Shown one piece after another: positions 17,261-24,930 of a stretch of 64,000 bases of DNA (position 1 is the stretch's first letter; every line of letters starts with the position of its first letter). This DNA is from Methanolinea sp. UBA275 (lineage in GTDB: Archaea > Halobacteriota > Methanomicrobia > Methanomicrobiales > Methanospirillaceae). The DNA is taken from the NCBI GenBank assembly GCA_002506105.1, contig DAWU01000003.1, positions 1 through 64,000 on the forward strand, given 5' to 3'. The notes beneath the pieces were generated by a model, which had not been told where the DNA came from, did no database searches, and saw only the letters and a program-made list of their open reading frames with translations. A program made the position numbers and the translations under genes.

Positions 17261-17483
17261 GATGGTGACAGTCTCGTGTGGCGCCCTGATCGTCATCGGG
17301 ACGATACTCACGATTAAGGAGAGCGATCCGTTCCGGAAGCTCATCTCGCTCGGCATCATGATCGGTGGAGTGATGCCTTTTATCGTCGACAGGGGTCTCC
17401 TTGATGTCGCGATTGCCGTCGCTCTCATTGCCCCTCTCTCCACTCTATTCACTCTGATGATCTGCGGGAGGGGAGAGCCGTGA
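17253..17483 (+). CDS. ehaD: Energy-converting hydrogenase A subunit EhaD
   Basis: A 76-residue membrane protein with three helices, resembling EhaD and the small MnhC/NuoK-like antiporter subunits. GTG 17253 is chosen because GGAGG (17237-17241) lies at the right spacing; ATG 17262 is an alternative. It overlaps EhaC by eight bases and the next gene by four. Confidence 0.72.
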   Translation: MNEMVTVSCGALIVIGTILTIKESDPFRKLISLGIMIGGVMPFIVDRGLLDVAIAVALIAPLSTLFTLMICGRGEP

Positions 17484-17719
17484 ACCCGGAATTTATTCTG
17501 GGTGCCTTTCTCCTGCTTGCAGGCACCGTCGCCGCGGCATTTCCAAGGCCAAGAACCTACCTGAACCGGCTGATAAACCTGGAGATTTCTTCATGGGGGC
17601 TCCTCCTTCTGATGCTCTCTTATAACGAAGCCCTTGCATTGCTGACATTTGGCGGAGTATCAGCACTGACTGTGTATATTTTCGTAAGAGTGTTGCAAAA
17701 AAAGGAGGCAGCGGGATGA
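17480..17719 (+). CDS. ehaE: Energy-converting hydrogenase A subunit EhaE
   Basis: A 79-residue membrane protein with two to three helices (FILGAFLLLAGTVAAAF; GLLLLMLSYNEALALLTFGG). The GTG start at 17480 overlaps the EhaD stop and follows GGGGAGAG. Size and order fit EhaE. It probably belongs to the ion-channel part of the hydrogenase. Confidence 0.72.
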   Translation: MNPEFILGAFLLLAGTVAAAFPRPRTYLNRLINLEISSWGLLLLMLSYNEALALLTFGGVSALTVYIFVRVLQKKEAAG

Positions 17720-18168
17720 TTATACAGAAGATATCCCGTATCCTGTCGAATTTCGACAACATCCTTCCGGTATTTGCTGCAGCATGTGCGGTAATGTCAA
17801 TAATAACCCTCCTCACACTCCCGTTTGTATACAGTGAGAACCAGCTTTACCCCAAGCAGATCGTCCCGGGCAGTTCACTCAACCCTTATGACAGGGGAGG
17901 CCCGCCATTCACGCAAGTGGAGATACAATCACAGTATCCCGGGAACTCACCAACAGCAGGGTATGTCACAACATACCTCACTCCCTTCTCTCTCTTCCTC
18001 TCCCAGCAGACCCTCTACATGGGAACAACTATCGTGGCACACCCAGGGGGAATACTGGACGAGATTCTTTACAACACCCGGGGTCTGGATACGGTATTTG
18101 AACCGACTATCCTCTTCATTGCATTCGCGATCGCCGCGTATATTTTCAGGAGGGAGGAGCACAAATGA
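17716..18168 (+). CDS. ehaF: Energy-converting hydrogenase A subunit EhaF
   Basis: A 150-residue protein with a membrane helix near each end (FAAACAVMSIITLLTLPFVY; TILFIAFAIAAYIF) and an outer loop of about 75 residues between them. Topology and length match EhaF. Four-base overlaps with both neighbours show a single translational unit. Confidence 0.75.
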   Translation: MIIQKISRILSNFDNILPVFAAACAVMSIITLLTLPFVYSENQLYPKQIVPGSSLNPYDRGGPPFTQVEIQSQYPGNSPTAGYVTTYLTPFSLFLSQQTLYMGTTIVAHPGGILDEILYNTRGLDTVFEPTILFIAFAIAAYIFRREEHK

Positions 18169-18785
18169 TGTGGACCGCGGCACTATGGAACGAGTACTCC
18201 GTCGGCCTTGTGATCGCGTTCACGTGTGCACTTACCGGATTTGCCGCTCTTACCATAGAGCGTGATGACCTCCATAAACTCCTGCTGATTGATCTTGTCG
18301 AGACTGCGTCCCTTGCGGTAGTTGCACTCATCGGGACCGATCTTGCAGAAGCCCTGATCCTACCCGGCCTGGTTGTGGGAATAGCCGAGCTGCTCGCCCT
18401 TTCGCAGATATACCTCACCAAGGAAGAATTGCAACACTACAAGGTGAAGAGGCTGAATATCGAGGTCATGATGATATCCCCTGCTCCGATCATCATCTCA
18501 ACCATACTTGTCATGTACGGGATCATCCTCTCAGGATTTACGGGTGGCGGAGTAGCAGGTCTTGGTATTGTCTTCTACTTTATGAGCAGAAGCTTTACGG
18601 GCAACTTCCATGTCCTGGAGATTGCAAGCGGGATCTCATGGGCACTCTGGGTTGCCTCTTTCTTCGTGTTCATGTTCCTCCCGGAATGGTGGTATCTCGC
18701 CCTCATGGGAGCAGCAGTCGGAATCCTCCTGAAAGTGATCACCAAGATGTCCCTTGTCGGGGCCATGTGGGGTGAACCGGAATGA
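18165..18785 (+). CDS. ehaG: Energy-converting hydrogenase A subunit EhaG
   Basis: A 206-residue membrane protein with about six helices. The acidic-lined segments LLLIDLVETASLAVVALIG and LILPGLVVGIAELLAL recall proton or sodium pathways in complex I-related subunits. Length and position fit EhaG. It overlaps EhaF and EhaH by four bases each. Confidence 0.78.
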   Translation: MMWTAALWNEYSVGLVIAFTCALTGFAALTIERDDLHKLLLIDLVETASLAVVALIGTDLAEALILPGLVVGIAELLALSQIYLTKEELQHYKVKRLNIEVMMISPAPIIISTILVMYGIILSGFTGGGVAGLGIVFYFMSRSFTGNFHVLEIASGISWALWVASFFVFMFLPEWWYLALMGAAVGILLKVITKMSLVGAMWGEPE

Positions 18786-19435
18786 ACGAGATCGGAGGCA
18801 CTCCGCTCTTCTTCCTTGAGTTCGGGGATATCGTGGTATACTTCACGCCGTTCACCCTCACATTGTTCCTGCTTGCCCTGGTATTCACGGTCTTCGTACT
18901 GATCAGCCGGCCTGAGCGGCAGATCGACATCGCATTCGGCGCAGATGCATTTTATGCAAAAGTGATCTCCCTGCCGGAACTCCGGTTCCGCCGCTTCATG
19001 TCGATTGCATGCGGCCTCGCCTGCATGGGAGCGATGGTGACGGGCGATGTCTTTGATTTCACACTTCTCGTATCCCTCGTGGGTATCTGCAATGTGGGGA
19101 TCGTCGCCGCAGTGAAGAGCAGGCATGTCCAGAATGCCGCATACCAGTATGGCCTCGTGGCGCTTGCAGGAACCGTGCCCCTCTTTTCAGCCGCAGCAAT
19201 GGTTGCGGCAACCACCGGCACACTCTCGATGATCGAGCTTGCAAAGGATGCGGTGGCGATTCCGCTTGCTGCCCGGGCACTCCTCGTTCTCGGCGTCATG
19301 GGTGAGGGGATGGCTCCTTTCTATGCTGCCAAGGCCGAGATGTTCAGGGCTCCGGGTGCACCGTATGTGATCATGTGCTCACTCTCATCGCTCCTTATCT
19401 TCCTGAGGGTGGCTGAGGTGATCCTTCTCCTGTGA
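18782..19435 (+). CDS. ehaH: Energy-converting hydrogenase A subunit EhaH
   Basis: A 217-residue membrane protein with about six helices, consistent with EhaH, which is related to part of the antiporter-like NuoL/EchA subunits. The stretch ALLVLGVMGEGMAPFYAAKAEMFRAPGAP, split around its helix-breaking centre, resembles the lysine-bearing region of these proteins. It likely contributes to ion translocation. Confidence 0.75.
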   Translation: MNEIGGTPLFFLEFGDIVVYFTPFTLTLFLLALVFTVFVLISRPERQIDIAFGADAFYAKVISLPELRFRRFMSIACGLACMGAMVTGDVFDFTLLVSLVGICNVGIVAAVKSRHVQNAAYQYGLVALAGTVPLFSAAAMVAATTGTLSMIELAKDAVAIPLAARALLVLGVMGEGMAPFYAAKAEMFRAPGAPYVIMCSLSSLLIFLRVAEVILLL

Positions 19436-19444
19436 GGTAACAGT

Positions 19445-19648
19445 ATGAAGAAAAAGAATGCCCTTGCACTGACCCTGGTTGCAGCGGGATCGGGAGTCGC
19501 AGCCATGGCTCTCAGCATGGCAAGCATACTCCCCGGCTGGGCGTATGCAGCGGTGCTGGTACTTGCGTTTCCGCTGTTCGTGCTCGGCCTCGGGCTGTAC
19601 TGGATGGCAAGAGAGGGCGAGGAGGATATTCCCTTCCTGGGGTACTAG
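19445..19648 (+). CDS. ehaI: Energy-converting hydrogenase A subunit EhaI
   Basis: A 67-residue protein with two membrane helices (residues about 8-27 and 33-51) and an acidic C-terminus ending EEDIPFLGY. Size and place between EhaH and EhaJ fit EhaI. It starts nine bases after the EhaH stop, following GTGAGGTAAC as a ribosome site. Confidence 0.72.
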   Translation: MKKKNALALTLVAAGSGVAAMALSMASILPGWAYAAVLVLAFPLFVLGLGLYWMAREGEEDIPFLGY

Positions 19649-19650
19649 CC

Positions 19651-20493
19651 ATGATCGCTGAACTCCTCTTTGCGGTCTTCTTCGGGCTTCTCCTCCTGGG
19701 TATTCACCGGAAGGTAATTGCGCGAATCCAGAGGAGACCAGGCCCTCCCGTGTGGCAGGAGATCCTGCACATGTTAAAATTCTCCTTCAAGACAACGTGG
19801 ATCCCGAAGACCGCGAGCGCAGCTCTCTTTGTGGGAGTTGTCCTGGTTGCAATCGGCATATGGAGTGCTGCCCTCTTTGTGGTCATTTCAGGCGGGAGCC
19901 TTCTTGTCATTTTTGCGATTTACATGCTTCACAAGATCGTCGAGCATGGATTCGGGCTCTCCTCAGGCTCCCCCTACGGGAAATTCGGCGGTGTCCGCTC
20001 TGTGATCTCTGCAGCCTCCGAGATCCCGCTTCTCGTGAGCGTGGCGGCAATTGCTATATTCACACATTCGCTGCTCATCTCGGATATCGTATCGTACCAG
20101 GAAGTCCACGGACCCCTGTTGATCACCATACCCCTCGCAGCAATCGCGATGTACGTCGTTCTCATCTCGAAGATGCCATTCGGGCCGTTCTCGATCGTCG
20201 AGAGCAAGGAACTGGTGAGCGGGTACAAGACCGAGCATTTCGGAGTCTGGAGGGCCGGCCTCGAGGTGTGCAATGGCCTGAAGACGTACGTTCTTCTCCT
20301 CACGTTCATCCTGGTTTTCATCGGAAGCCTTCCGTTCTGGCTCACTCTTCTCACCATGCTCATCCTGGTCATCACGCTCTCCTTCGTGTGCGCCCTCTCG
20401 CCAATGCTCTCCCCCTATGACAGCGTGACAGTCCAGACTCTTCTGGCAGGGCTCATGCTGGTGTACGTGGGTGTCCTTGGGGTGATGTCATGA
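19651..20493 (+). CDS. ehaJ: Energy-converting hydrogenase A subunit EhaJ (NuoH-like)
   Basis: A 280-residue membrane protein of the NuoH/EchB family, which connects the hydrogenase arm to the ion-translocating subunits. After the first helix comes RRPGPPVWQEILHMLKFS, the conserved cytoplasmic loop of NuoH relatives. A second conserved loop contains KMPFGPFSIVESKELVSGYKTEH around residues 173-195, including the acidic positions typical of the quinone-chamber region in complex I. About seven to eight helices. Confidence 0.9.
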   Translation: MIAELLFAVFFGLLLLGIHRKVIARIQRRPGPPVWQEILHMLKFSFKTTWIPKTASAALFVGVVLVAIGIWSAALFVVISGGSLLVIFAIYMLHKIVEHGFGLSSGSPYGKFGGVRSVISAASEIPLLVSVAAIAIFTHSLLISDIVSYQEVHGPLLITIPLAAIAMYVVLISKMPFGPFSIVESKELVSGYKTEHFGVWRAGLEVCNGLKTYVLLLTFILVFIGSLPFWLTLLTMLILVITLSFVCALSPMLSPYDSVTVQTLLAGLMLVYVGVLGVMS

Positions 20494-20732
20494 TCAGAGA
20501 AGTATTGGTGCTTGGAACCCTGATCTATATCCTGATTATTGCTGTGCAGTGGATCGACCGCCCATCTCTGTGGCCTCAGAGCCTCATCATCTGTGGTGCT
20601 CTCGTGCTTGCCACTGCGATGTACTGGTTCCGGAATGAACTCAGGCTCCAGCGCTGGGAGGCTGTGGCACTCTGGGCAGCCGTGCTCCTGTTCGTCGTGT
20701 ACGGCCTGGCCAGGATGGGGGGCGCCATATGA
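20490..20732 (+). CDS. Small Eha membrane subunit (EhaK/EhaL-like)
   Basis: An 80-residue protein with three hydrophobic segments and little loop sequence. Position between EhaJ and the DUF1959 protein is that of EhaK and EhaL in Methanothermobacter; only one such gene is present here, so I cannot say which it represents. Coupled by four-base overlaps to both neighbours. Confidence 0.65.
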   Translation: MIREVLVLGTLIYILIIAVQWIDRPSLWPQSLIICGALVLATAMYWFRNELRLQRWEAVALWAAVLLFVVYGLARMGGAI

Positions 20733-21118
20733 CCGGGCCGCTCTATGAAAAGGATCTCACGTCAATGAAATACGCCATCCTGACGAGCAGGAGGCATGAC
20801 CGCATGGTGCACGAGATCGCTTCCGACCTGGGACTCCCCCAGCTCAGGGTGAGGCGCTACATCATGGACCATTTTGATATGCTTCTCATGGAGAATCTCC
20901 CTGCTAGGTATGAGCGCGGGAAGAAGGATCGGGAGGATTCTCCGGACCCGGAACGGTCTCTGGGTGCCCACCTCTACACGCGTGCCGTTCCCATGATAAG
21001 CGAGGAACTGATGGATGAGACGGTGGGGAAGGTCAAGGATATGCTCAGGCATGGAACTCCCATGGACCAGGCGATATCCTCGGGAAAGAAGCAACTCCGG
21101 GAGGCGATTGTACCATGA
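20729..21118 (+). CDS. ehaM: Hydrogenase-associated DUF1959 protein, EhaM-like
   Basis: A 129-residue soluble helical protein (SMKYAILTSRRHDRMVHEIA at the start; PMISEELMDETVGKVKDML later), matching the DUF1959/EhaM family in size and in position just before the hydrogenase small subunit. It is thought to correspond to the subunit between membrane and catalytic arms. No cofactor motif is visible. Confidence 0.75.
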   Translation: MTGPLYEKDLTSMKYAILTSRRHDRMVHEIASDLGLPQLRVRRYIMDHFDMLLMENLPARYERGKKDREDSPDPERSLGAHLYTRAVPMISEELMDETVGKVKDMLRHGTPMDQAISSGKKQLREAIVP

Positions 21119-21567
21119 CCCTGCTCCAGTCATTGAAGAACATTGTCCGTTCAAAATCCATCCATGTCGCATATGTGGATGTGGGCTCCTGCAACGGCTG
21201 TGATATCGAGGTCCTTGCCTGCCTCGCCCCCCGCTATGATATCGAGCAGTACGGCATCTACGTCCACAATAACCCGCGGGAGGCGGATGTGCTCCTCGTG
21301 ATCGGAGCATACACGCCGGGATGGGAAGAGAAACTTCAGAGCCTCTGGCAGAAGATACCGGATCCCAAGGTAGCAATTGCGATAGGAAACTGCCCGATCT
21401 CCGGGTGTCTCTTCAACCGTCCCCACACCCTGGTCGATCCCCCGGTTTCAAAGCACATCCCAATCGCTGCACAGGTCCCGGGATGCCCGCCAAGGCCGAC
21501 CGAGATCCTCTCTGCCATCCTCTCTGTAGCCCCAACGGTATTCAAGGACTTCGAGGTGAGGAAGTGA
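21115..21567 (+). CDS. ehaN: Energy-converting [NiFe] hydrogenase small subunit EhaN
   Basis: A 150-residue NuoB-like protein carrying the proximal [4Fe-4S] cluster. Cluster ligands appear in DVGSCNGCDIE (about residues 21-31), GNCPISGCLF (about 93) and VPGCPPRPTEI (about 121). It passes electrons between the NiFe site of EhaO and ferredoxin. It overlaps EhaM by four bases and shares one base with the EhaO start (TGATG). Confidence 0.92.
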   Translation: MTLLQSLKNIVRSKSIHVAYVDVGSCNGCDIEVLACLAPRYDIEQYGIYVHNNPREADVLLVIGAYTPGWEEKLQSLWQKIPDPKVAIAIGNCPISGCLFNRPHTLVDPPVSKHIPIAAQVPGCPPRPTEILSAILSVAPTVFKDFEVRK

Positions 21568-22655
21568 TGAAGCGGACTGTTGACGTCTCCATCCCCATTG
21601 GCCCTGTCCACCCCTGCTGGAAAGAACCGGCCCGGGTCAAGTGCGAGACACGGGGGGAGCGGGTGATCTCCGCAGAGGTCGAACTCGGGTACATGAAGAA
21701 AGGTATCGAGCGGATCATGAAGGGGAGGCCATGGCAGGAGGTAATGTTTCTGGCAGAGAGGGTCTGCGGGATCTGCTCGGTCATCCATAACATGGTCTTC
21801 ATCGAAGCGCTCGAGCATATCAGCGAAATTGTGGTCCCTGAAAGGGCTGCATATCTCAGGGTGATTGTCAACGAGCTCGACCGCATGCAGAGCCATATTC
21901 TTGCCAATTTCTCCTACTGCTACACCATCGAACACGAGACACTCGGGATGTATCTCCTCGACACCCGTGAAAAGGTCATGGACGAACTTGAGAGGATCAC
22001 CGGTGCACGGGTTACCTGTGCGTTTATTGTTCCCGGCGGCGTCAGGTTCGACCTCCGCGCCGAAGATGTCCTCCACCTCAGGGCAAGCCTCGATATCCTG
22101 GAGCAGGACATTAAGCGATATACAGGGATATTCGAGCGTGGCCCCATGATAGCACTCCGGAGCAGGGGAGTCGGGATCCTCACCCAGGAGGCTGCAAGGG
22201 AATCGTGTGCAGTTGGTCCCACAGCAAAGGCGAGTGGCATCGCAGACATGGATCGGAGGCTGCACCATCCTACCTACCAGAAACTCGGTTTTGTTCCCAT
22301 TTCACGAAATGAAGGGGATAACTTTGCACGGATCATGGTGCGGTTCCAGGAAGTAATCCAGAGTATTGCACTTATCAGGAAGTGCCTTGACCAGCTTCCC
22401 GAAGGTCCGATACGCGGAGGGGGCATTCCGGGCGCAGGGGAGATCGCCTATTCCGGAGAAGCCCCGCGGGGGGAGCTCTCCTACTTCATCAAGACAGATG
22501 CTGCCGGTCGTGTGCTCGAGATCTCGATCCAGACCCCGTCGATCATGAATATCGAGGCATGCTGTCATTACATGCTCAAAGGTGTCGCATCCCTTGCGGA
22601 TGTGACATCGACGTTTGTCTCATCAGATCCCTGCATTGCCTGCACGGAGCGTTGA
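21567..22655 (+). CDS. ehaO: Energy-converting [NiFe] hydrogenase large subunit EhaO
   Basis: A 362-residue catalytic subunit of the NuoD-like hydrogenase family. Both nickel-binding motifs are intact: ERVCGICSVIHN near residue 67 and SDPCIACTER at the extreme C-terminus. As in other energy-converting hydrogenases, the protein ends right after the last motif, so no C-terminal maturation peptide is present. It oxidises H2, with ion flow driving ferredoxin reduction. ATG 21567 follows GAGGTGAGGAAG. Confidence 0.94.
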   Translation: MKRTVDVSIPIGPVHPCWKEPARVKCETRGERVISAEVELGYMKKGIERIMKGRPWQEVMFLAERVCGICSVIHNMVFIEALEHISEIVVPERAAYLRVIVNELDRMQSHILANFSYCYTIEHETLGMYLLDTREKVMDELERITGARVTCAFIVPGGVRFDLRAEDVLHLRASLDILEQDIKRYTGIFERGPMIALRSRGVGILTQEAARESCAVGPTAKASGIADMDRRLHHPTYQKLGFVPISRNEGDNFARIMVRFQEVIQSIALIRKCLDQLPEGPIRGGGIPGAGEIAYSGEAPRGELSYFIKTDAAGRVLEISIQTPSIMNIEACCHYMLKGVASLADVTSTFVSSDPCIACTER

Positions 22656-22656
22656 A

Positions 22657-23268
22657 ATGGCCCTTTCCCTGCTGTATTACGCTCAGGAGTTCCTGCGGGG
22701 GGAATGGGCGAAAAAGTTCCTTGCCGCAAAGACCGCACCCCTTGTCACTCCCCCCCATTTCAGGAACTACCCGGAACTGACAGGGAAGACCTGTACCCAC
22801 CAGCTCATCTGCATGATGGCCTGCCCGGCACCCGGGGCGATCGATGTGGTCATGACTCCCGAGGGATGGAAGCCCCGTATCCATATCGGCCATTGCATCA
22901 GGTGCGGACTCTGCGTCGAAGCCTGCCCGAACGGAGTCCTCACGAGCGGGAGAATTCTGGAATCGATGTTCTATGACAACACCAAACTATCCTTCTCCTT
23001 CCGGATCGACGTGGATACCGAGAAGTGCATGGGTTGCGGGAACTGTGCGGTGGCATGTCCCGTCAACAAGCTCATTGATGCCCAGATGTCTCATGGCGGC
23101 CGGGCATCGACCGATGATCTCCTCCTCAAGGTGAGCGAAGGGAAATGCCATGTTCTGCACGTTGAGAAGTGCACGGGATGCAAGACGTGTGAGAACCATT
23201 GCCCGAACGAAGCGATCAGGGTCGCCCGGCTGCTCGAAGCGATCCATAGCCCGGAGGAGGAACTATGA
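22657..23268 (+). CDS. Polyferredoxin linking Eha and Fwd
   Basis: A 203-residue iron-sulfur protein. Three classical [4Fe-4S] motifs are clear: CIRCGLCVEACPNG (about 84), CMGCGNCAVACPVN (about 123) and CTGCKTCENHCPNE (about 169). A degenerate Cys set (CTHQLICMMACP, about 47) may bind a fourth. It has no membrane helix. It starts one base after the EhaO stop and overlaps fwdD, so it sits exactly between electron donor and acceptor; transfer of electrons from Eha to Fwd is inference. EhaP/EhaQ are the closest functional analogues. Confidence 0.85.
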   Translation: MALSLLYYAQEFLRGEWAKKFLAAKTAPLVTPPHFRNYPELTGKTCTHQLICMMACPAPGAIDVVMTPEGWKPRIHIGHCIRCGLCVEACPNGVLTSGRILESMFYDNTKLSFSFRIDVDTEKCMGCGNCAVACPVNKLIDAQMSHGGRASTDDLLLKVSEGKCHVLHVEKCTGCKTCENHCPNEAIRVARLLEAIHSPEEEL

Positions 23269-23654
23269 GGTTTCTCCTGAACACGGGGCGGACGATCAAG
23301 CAAGGTTCGTTCGTTGAGCGTAAGAACAATCCTTCATACCAGGTAGCAGCTGCGACCATCCTCATGAACCCGGTCGACATGCTGGAGATCATGGTTGAGG
23401 AGGGTAATCATGTCAGGGTTAAGAGTGACACCGGGGAAGTGGTGTTGCAGGTCAGCCCGGACAATGGCCTCACGAGGGGGCGGGTTTTCGTAAGTCTCGG
23501 CCCTTATGCAAACCACATTGTCAGTCCGGAAACCCACGGGACCGGAATGCCTGATTTTAAAGTCACTCCTGTGAGCATCGAGCCTACCGATGACCCGGTG
23601 CTCACTGTCAGTTCATTGATGGAACGCTGCGGGGGACTTCCCTATGAAGATTGA
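23265..23654 (+). CDS. fwdD: Formylmethanofuran dehydrogenase subunit D
   Basis: A 129-residue protein with the molybdopterin-dinucleotide-binding fold seen at the C-terminus of larger pterin enzymes. In FwdBD complexes it completes the tungstopterin site with FwdB. MRFLLNTGRTIKQG opens the family, and GRVFVSLGPYANHIVSP (about 73) is a conserved stretch. It overlaps the upstream polyferredoxin by four bases and fwdB by eleven. Confidence 0.92.
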   Translation: MRFLLNTGRTIKQGSFVERKNNPSYQVAAATILMNPVDMLEIMVEEGNHVRVKSDTGEVVLQVSPDNGLTRGRVFVSLGPYANHIVSPETHGTGMPDFKVTPVSIEPTDDPVLTVSSLMERCGGLPYED

Positions 23655-24930
23655 GGATGTCGTCTGCTCGTTCTGCGGGTGCCTCTGCGATGACCTCGTG
23701 GTCGAGGTTGATGGAACCAGGGTGGTGAGCGTCGAAAATGGCTGTACACTCGCCAATGAGAAGTTCCTGGGAGACCACAGGCTGAAAACCCCTATCCGGA
23801 GATCGGGGAATTCCTGGACAAAGATCTCCTATGAAGAGGCAATAGCAGAGACGGCAGCAATCCTGCTTGACGCGGACCGCCCCCTTCTCTACGGATGGAG
23901 CGGGACATTTGGCGAAGCCCAGAGCATTGGCGTTCACCTGGCAGAAATCCTGGGAGCGGTCATCGATAATACTTCGACCGTCTGCCATGGCCCCTCGATC
24001 CTTGCAATCCAGGAGGTAGGACACCCAGGCTGCACACTCGGGCAGGTCAAGAACAGGGCCGACGTCGTGGTATACTGGGGAGCGAACCCTGTCGACGCCC
24101 ACCCCCGACACATGAGCAGGTACACCACCTATTGCGATGGATTTTTCCGGAAAGATGCGTTCAAGGAGCGCAAGGTTATCGTCGTTGACGTTCGCGAAAC
24201 GGAATCCTCGAACATCGCAGATGAATTCATGAAGGTCAATCCTGGCGGCGACTATGCTGTCCTGTCGGCATTGAGAGCGATCGTCAGGGGGAAGGGGGAT
24301 ATCATCCCTGCCAGGGTGGAAGGGGTGTCACGCGAGCAACTTTTCAGGGTGGCAGATATCTGCAAGTCAGCAAAATTCGGTGCATTCTTTTTCGGGGTGG
24401 GGCTGACCATGGCACCGGGAAAGAACAAGAACATCAGGAACGCGATTGAACTCACTGAGGAACTGAGCAGGCACACCAAGTTCACCATCTCACCCATGCG
24501 GGGACACTGGAACGTCTATGGATCAAACGAGGTATTCACATGGATAAGCGGGTATCCCTATGCGGTCGATTTTGCCCGGGGAATCGCGTTCTACAACCCG
24601 GGAGAGACCACGAGCGTGGACATCCTCAAGCGGGAGGAGTGCGATGCGTGCCTTGTCGTGGCAAGCGATCCTGGAGCTCACTTCCCGAAAGCATGTGCTG
24701 AGCACTTGGCCAGGATCCCGACTATTCAGATCGATCCCCACGTCAATGTCACCACTCATCTGGCCCACATCCAGATACCTGTTGCAGTTGCCGGGATAGA
24801 TGCAGAGGGAACCGCATATCGCATGGATGGCGTGCCGATAAGGACCCGGAAACTCTTCCAGGGCAGCTACCCGGATGATCTGGTGGTTCTCGAGAAACTG
24901 TATGCCATCGTGAAGGAGGCGAAAGGGTAA
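23644..24930 (+). CDS. fwdB: Formylmethanofuran dehydrogenase subunit B (catalytic)
   Basis: A 428-residue tungsten- or molybdenum-pterin enzyme that reduces CO2 to formate inside the complex. The N-terminal cluster motif is CSFCGCLCDD with a later Cys (NGCTLAN), giving one [4Fe-4S]. The metal ligand lies in TSTVCHGPS (about 120) and is encoded by a TGC cysteine codon, not selenocysteine. YWGANPVDAHPRHMSRY (about 140) is also typical. Presence of cysteine fits the tungsten isoenzyme, but metal choice cannot be proven from sequence. Confidence 0.94.
   Translation: MKIEDVVCSFCGCLCDDLVVEVDGTRVVSVENGCTLANEKFLGDHRLKTPIRRSGNSWTKISYEEAIAETAAILLDADRPLLYGWSGTFGEAQSIGVHLAEILGAVIDNTSTVCHGPSILAIQEVGHPGCTLGQVKNRADVVVYWGANPVDAHPRHMSRYTTYCDGFFRKDAFKERKVIVVDVRETESSNIADEFMKVNPGGDYAVLSALRAIVRGKGDIIPARVEGVSREQLFRVADICKSAKFGAFFFGVGLTMAPGKNKNIRNAIELTEELSRHTKFTISPMRGHWNVYGSNEVFTWISGYPYAVDFARGIAFYNPGETTSVDILKREECDACLVVASDPGAHFPKACAEHLARIPTIQIDPHVNVTTHLAHIQIPVAVAGIDAEGTAYRMDGVPIRTRKLFQGSYPDDLVVLEKLYAIVKEAKG

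Noticed and set aside
21336..22268. A 310-codon minus-strand open frame under ehaO
   Set aside because: The plus strand encodes the intact nickel-binding large subunit; the antisense translation has no recognisable domain.
23644..24930. Possible selenocysteine version of FwdB
   Set aside because: The metal-ligand position in STVCHGPS is a TGC codon, and the frame has no internal TGA.
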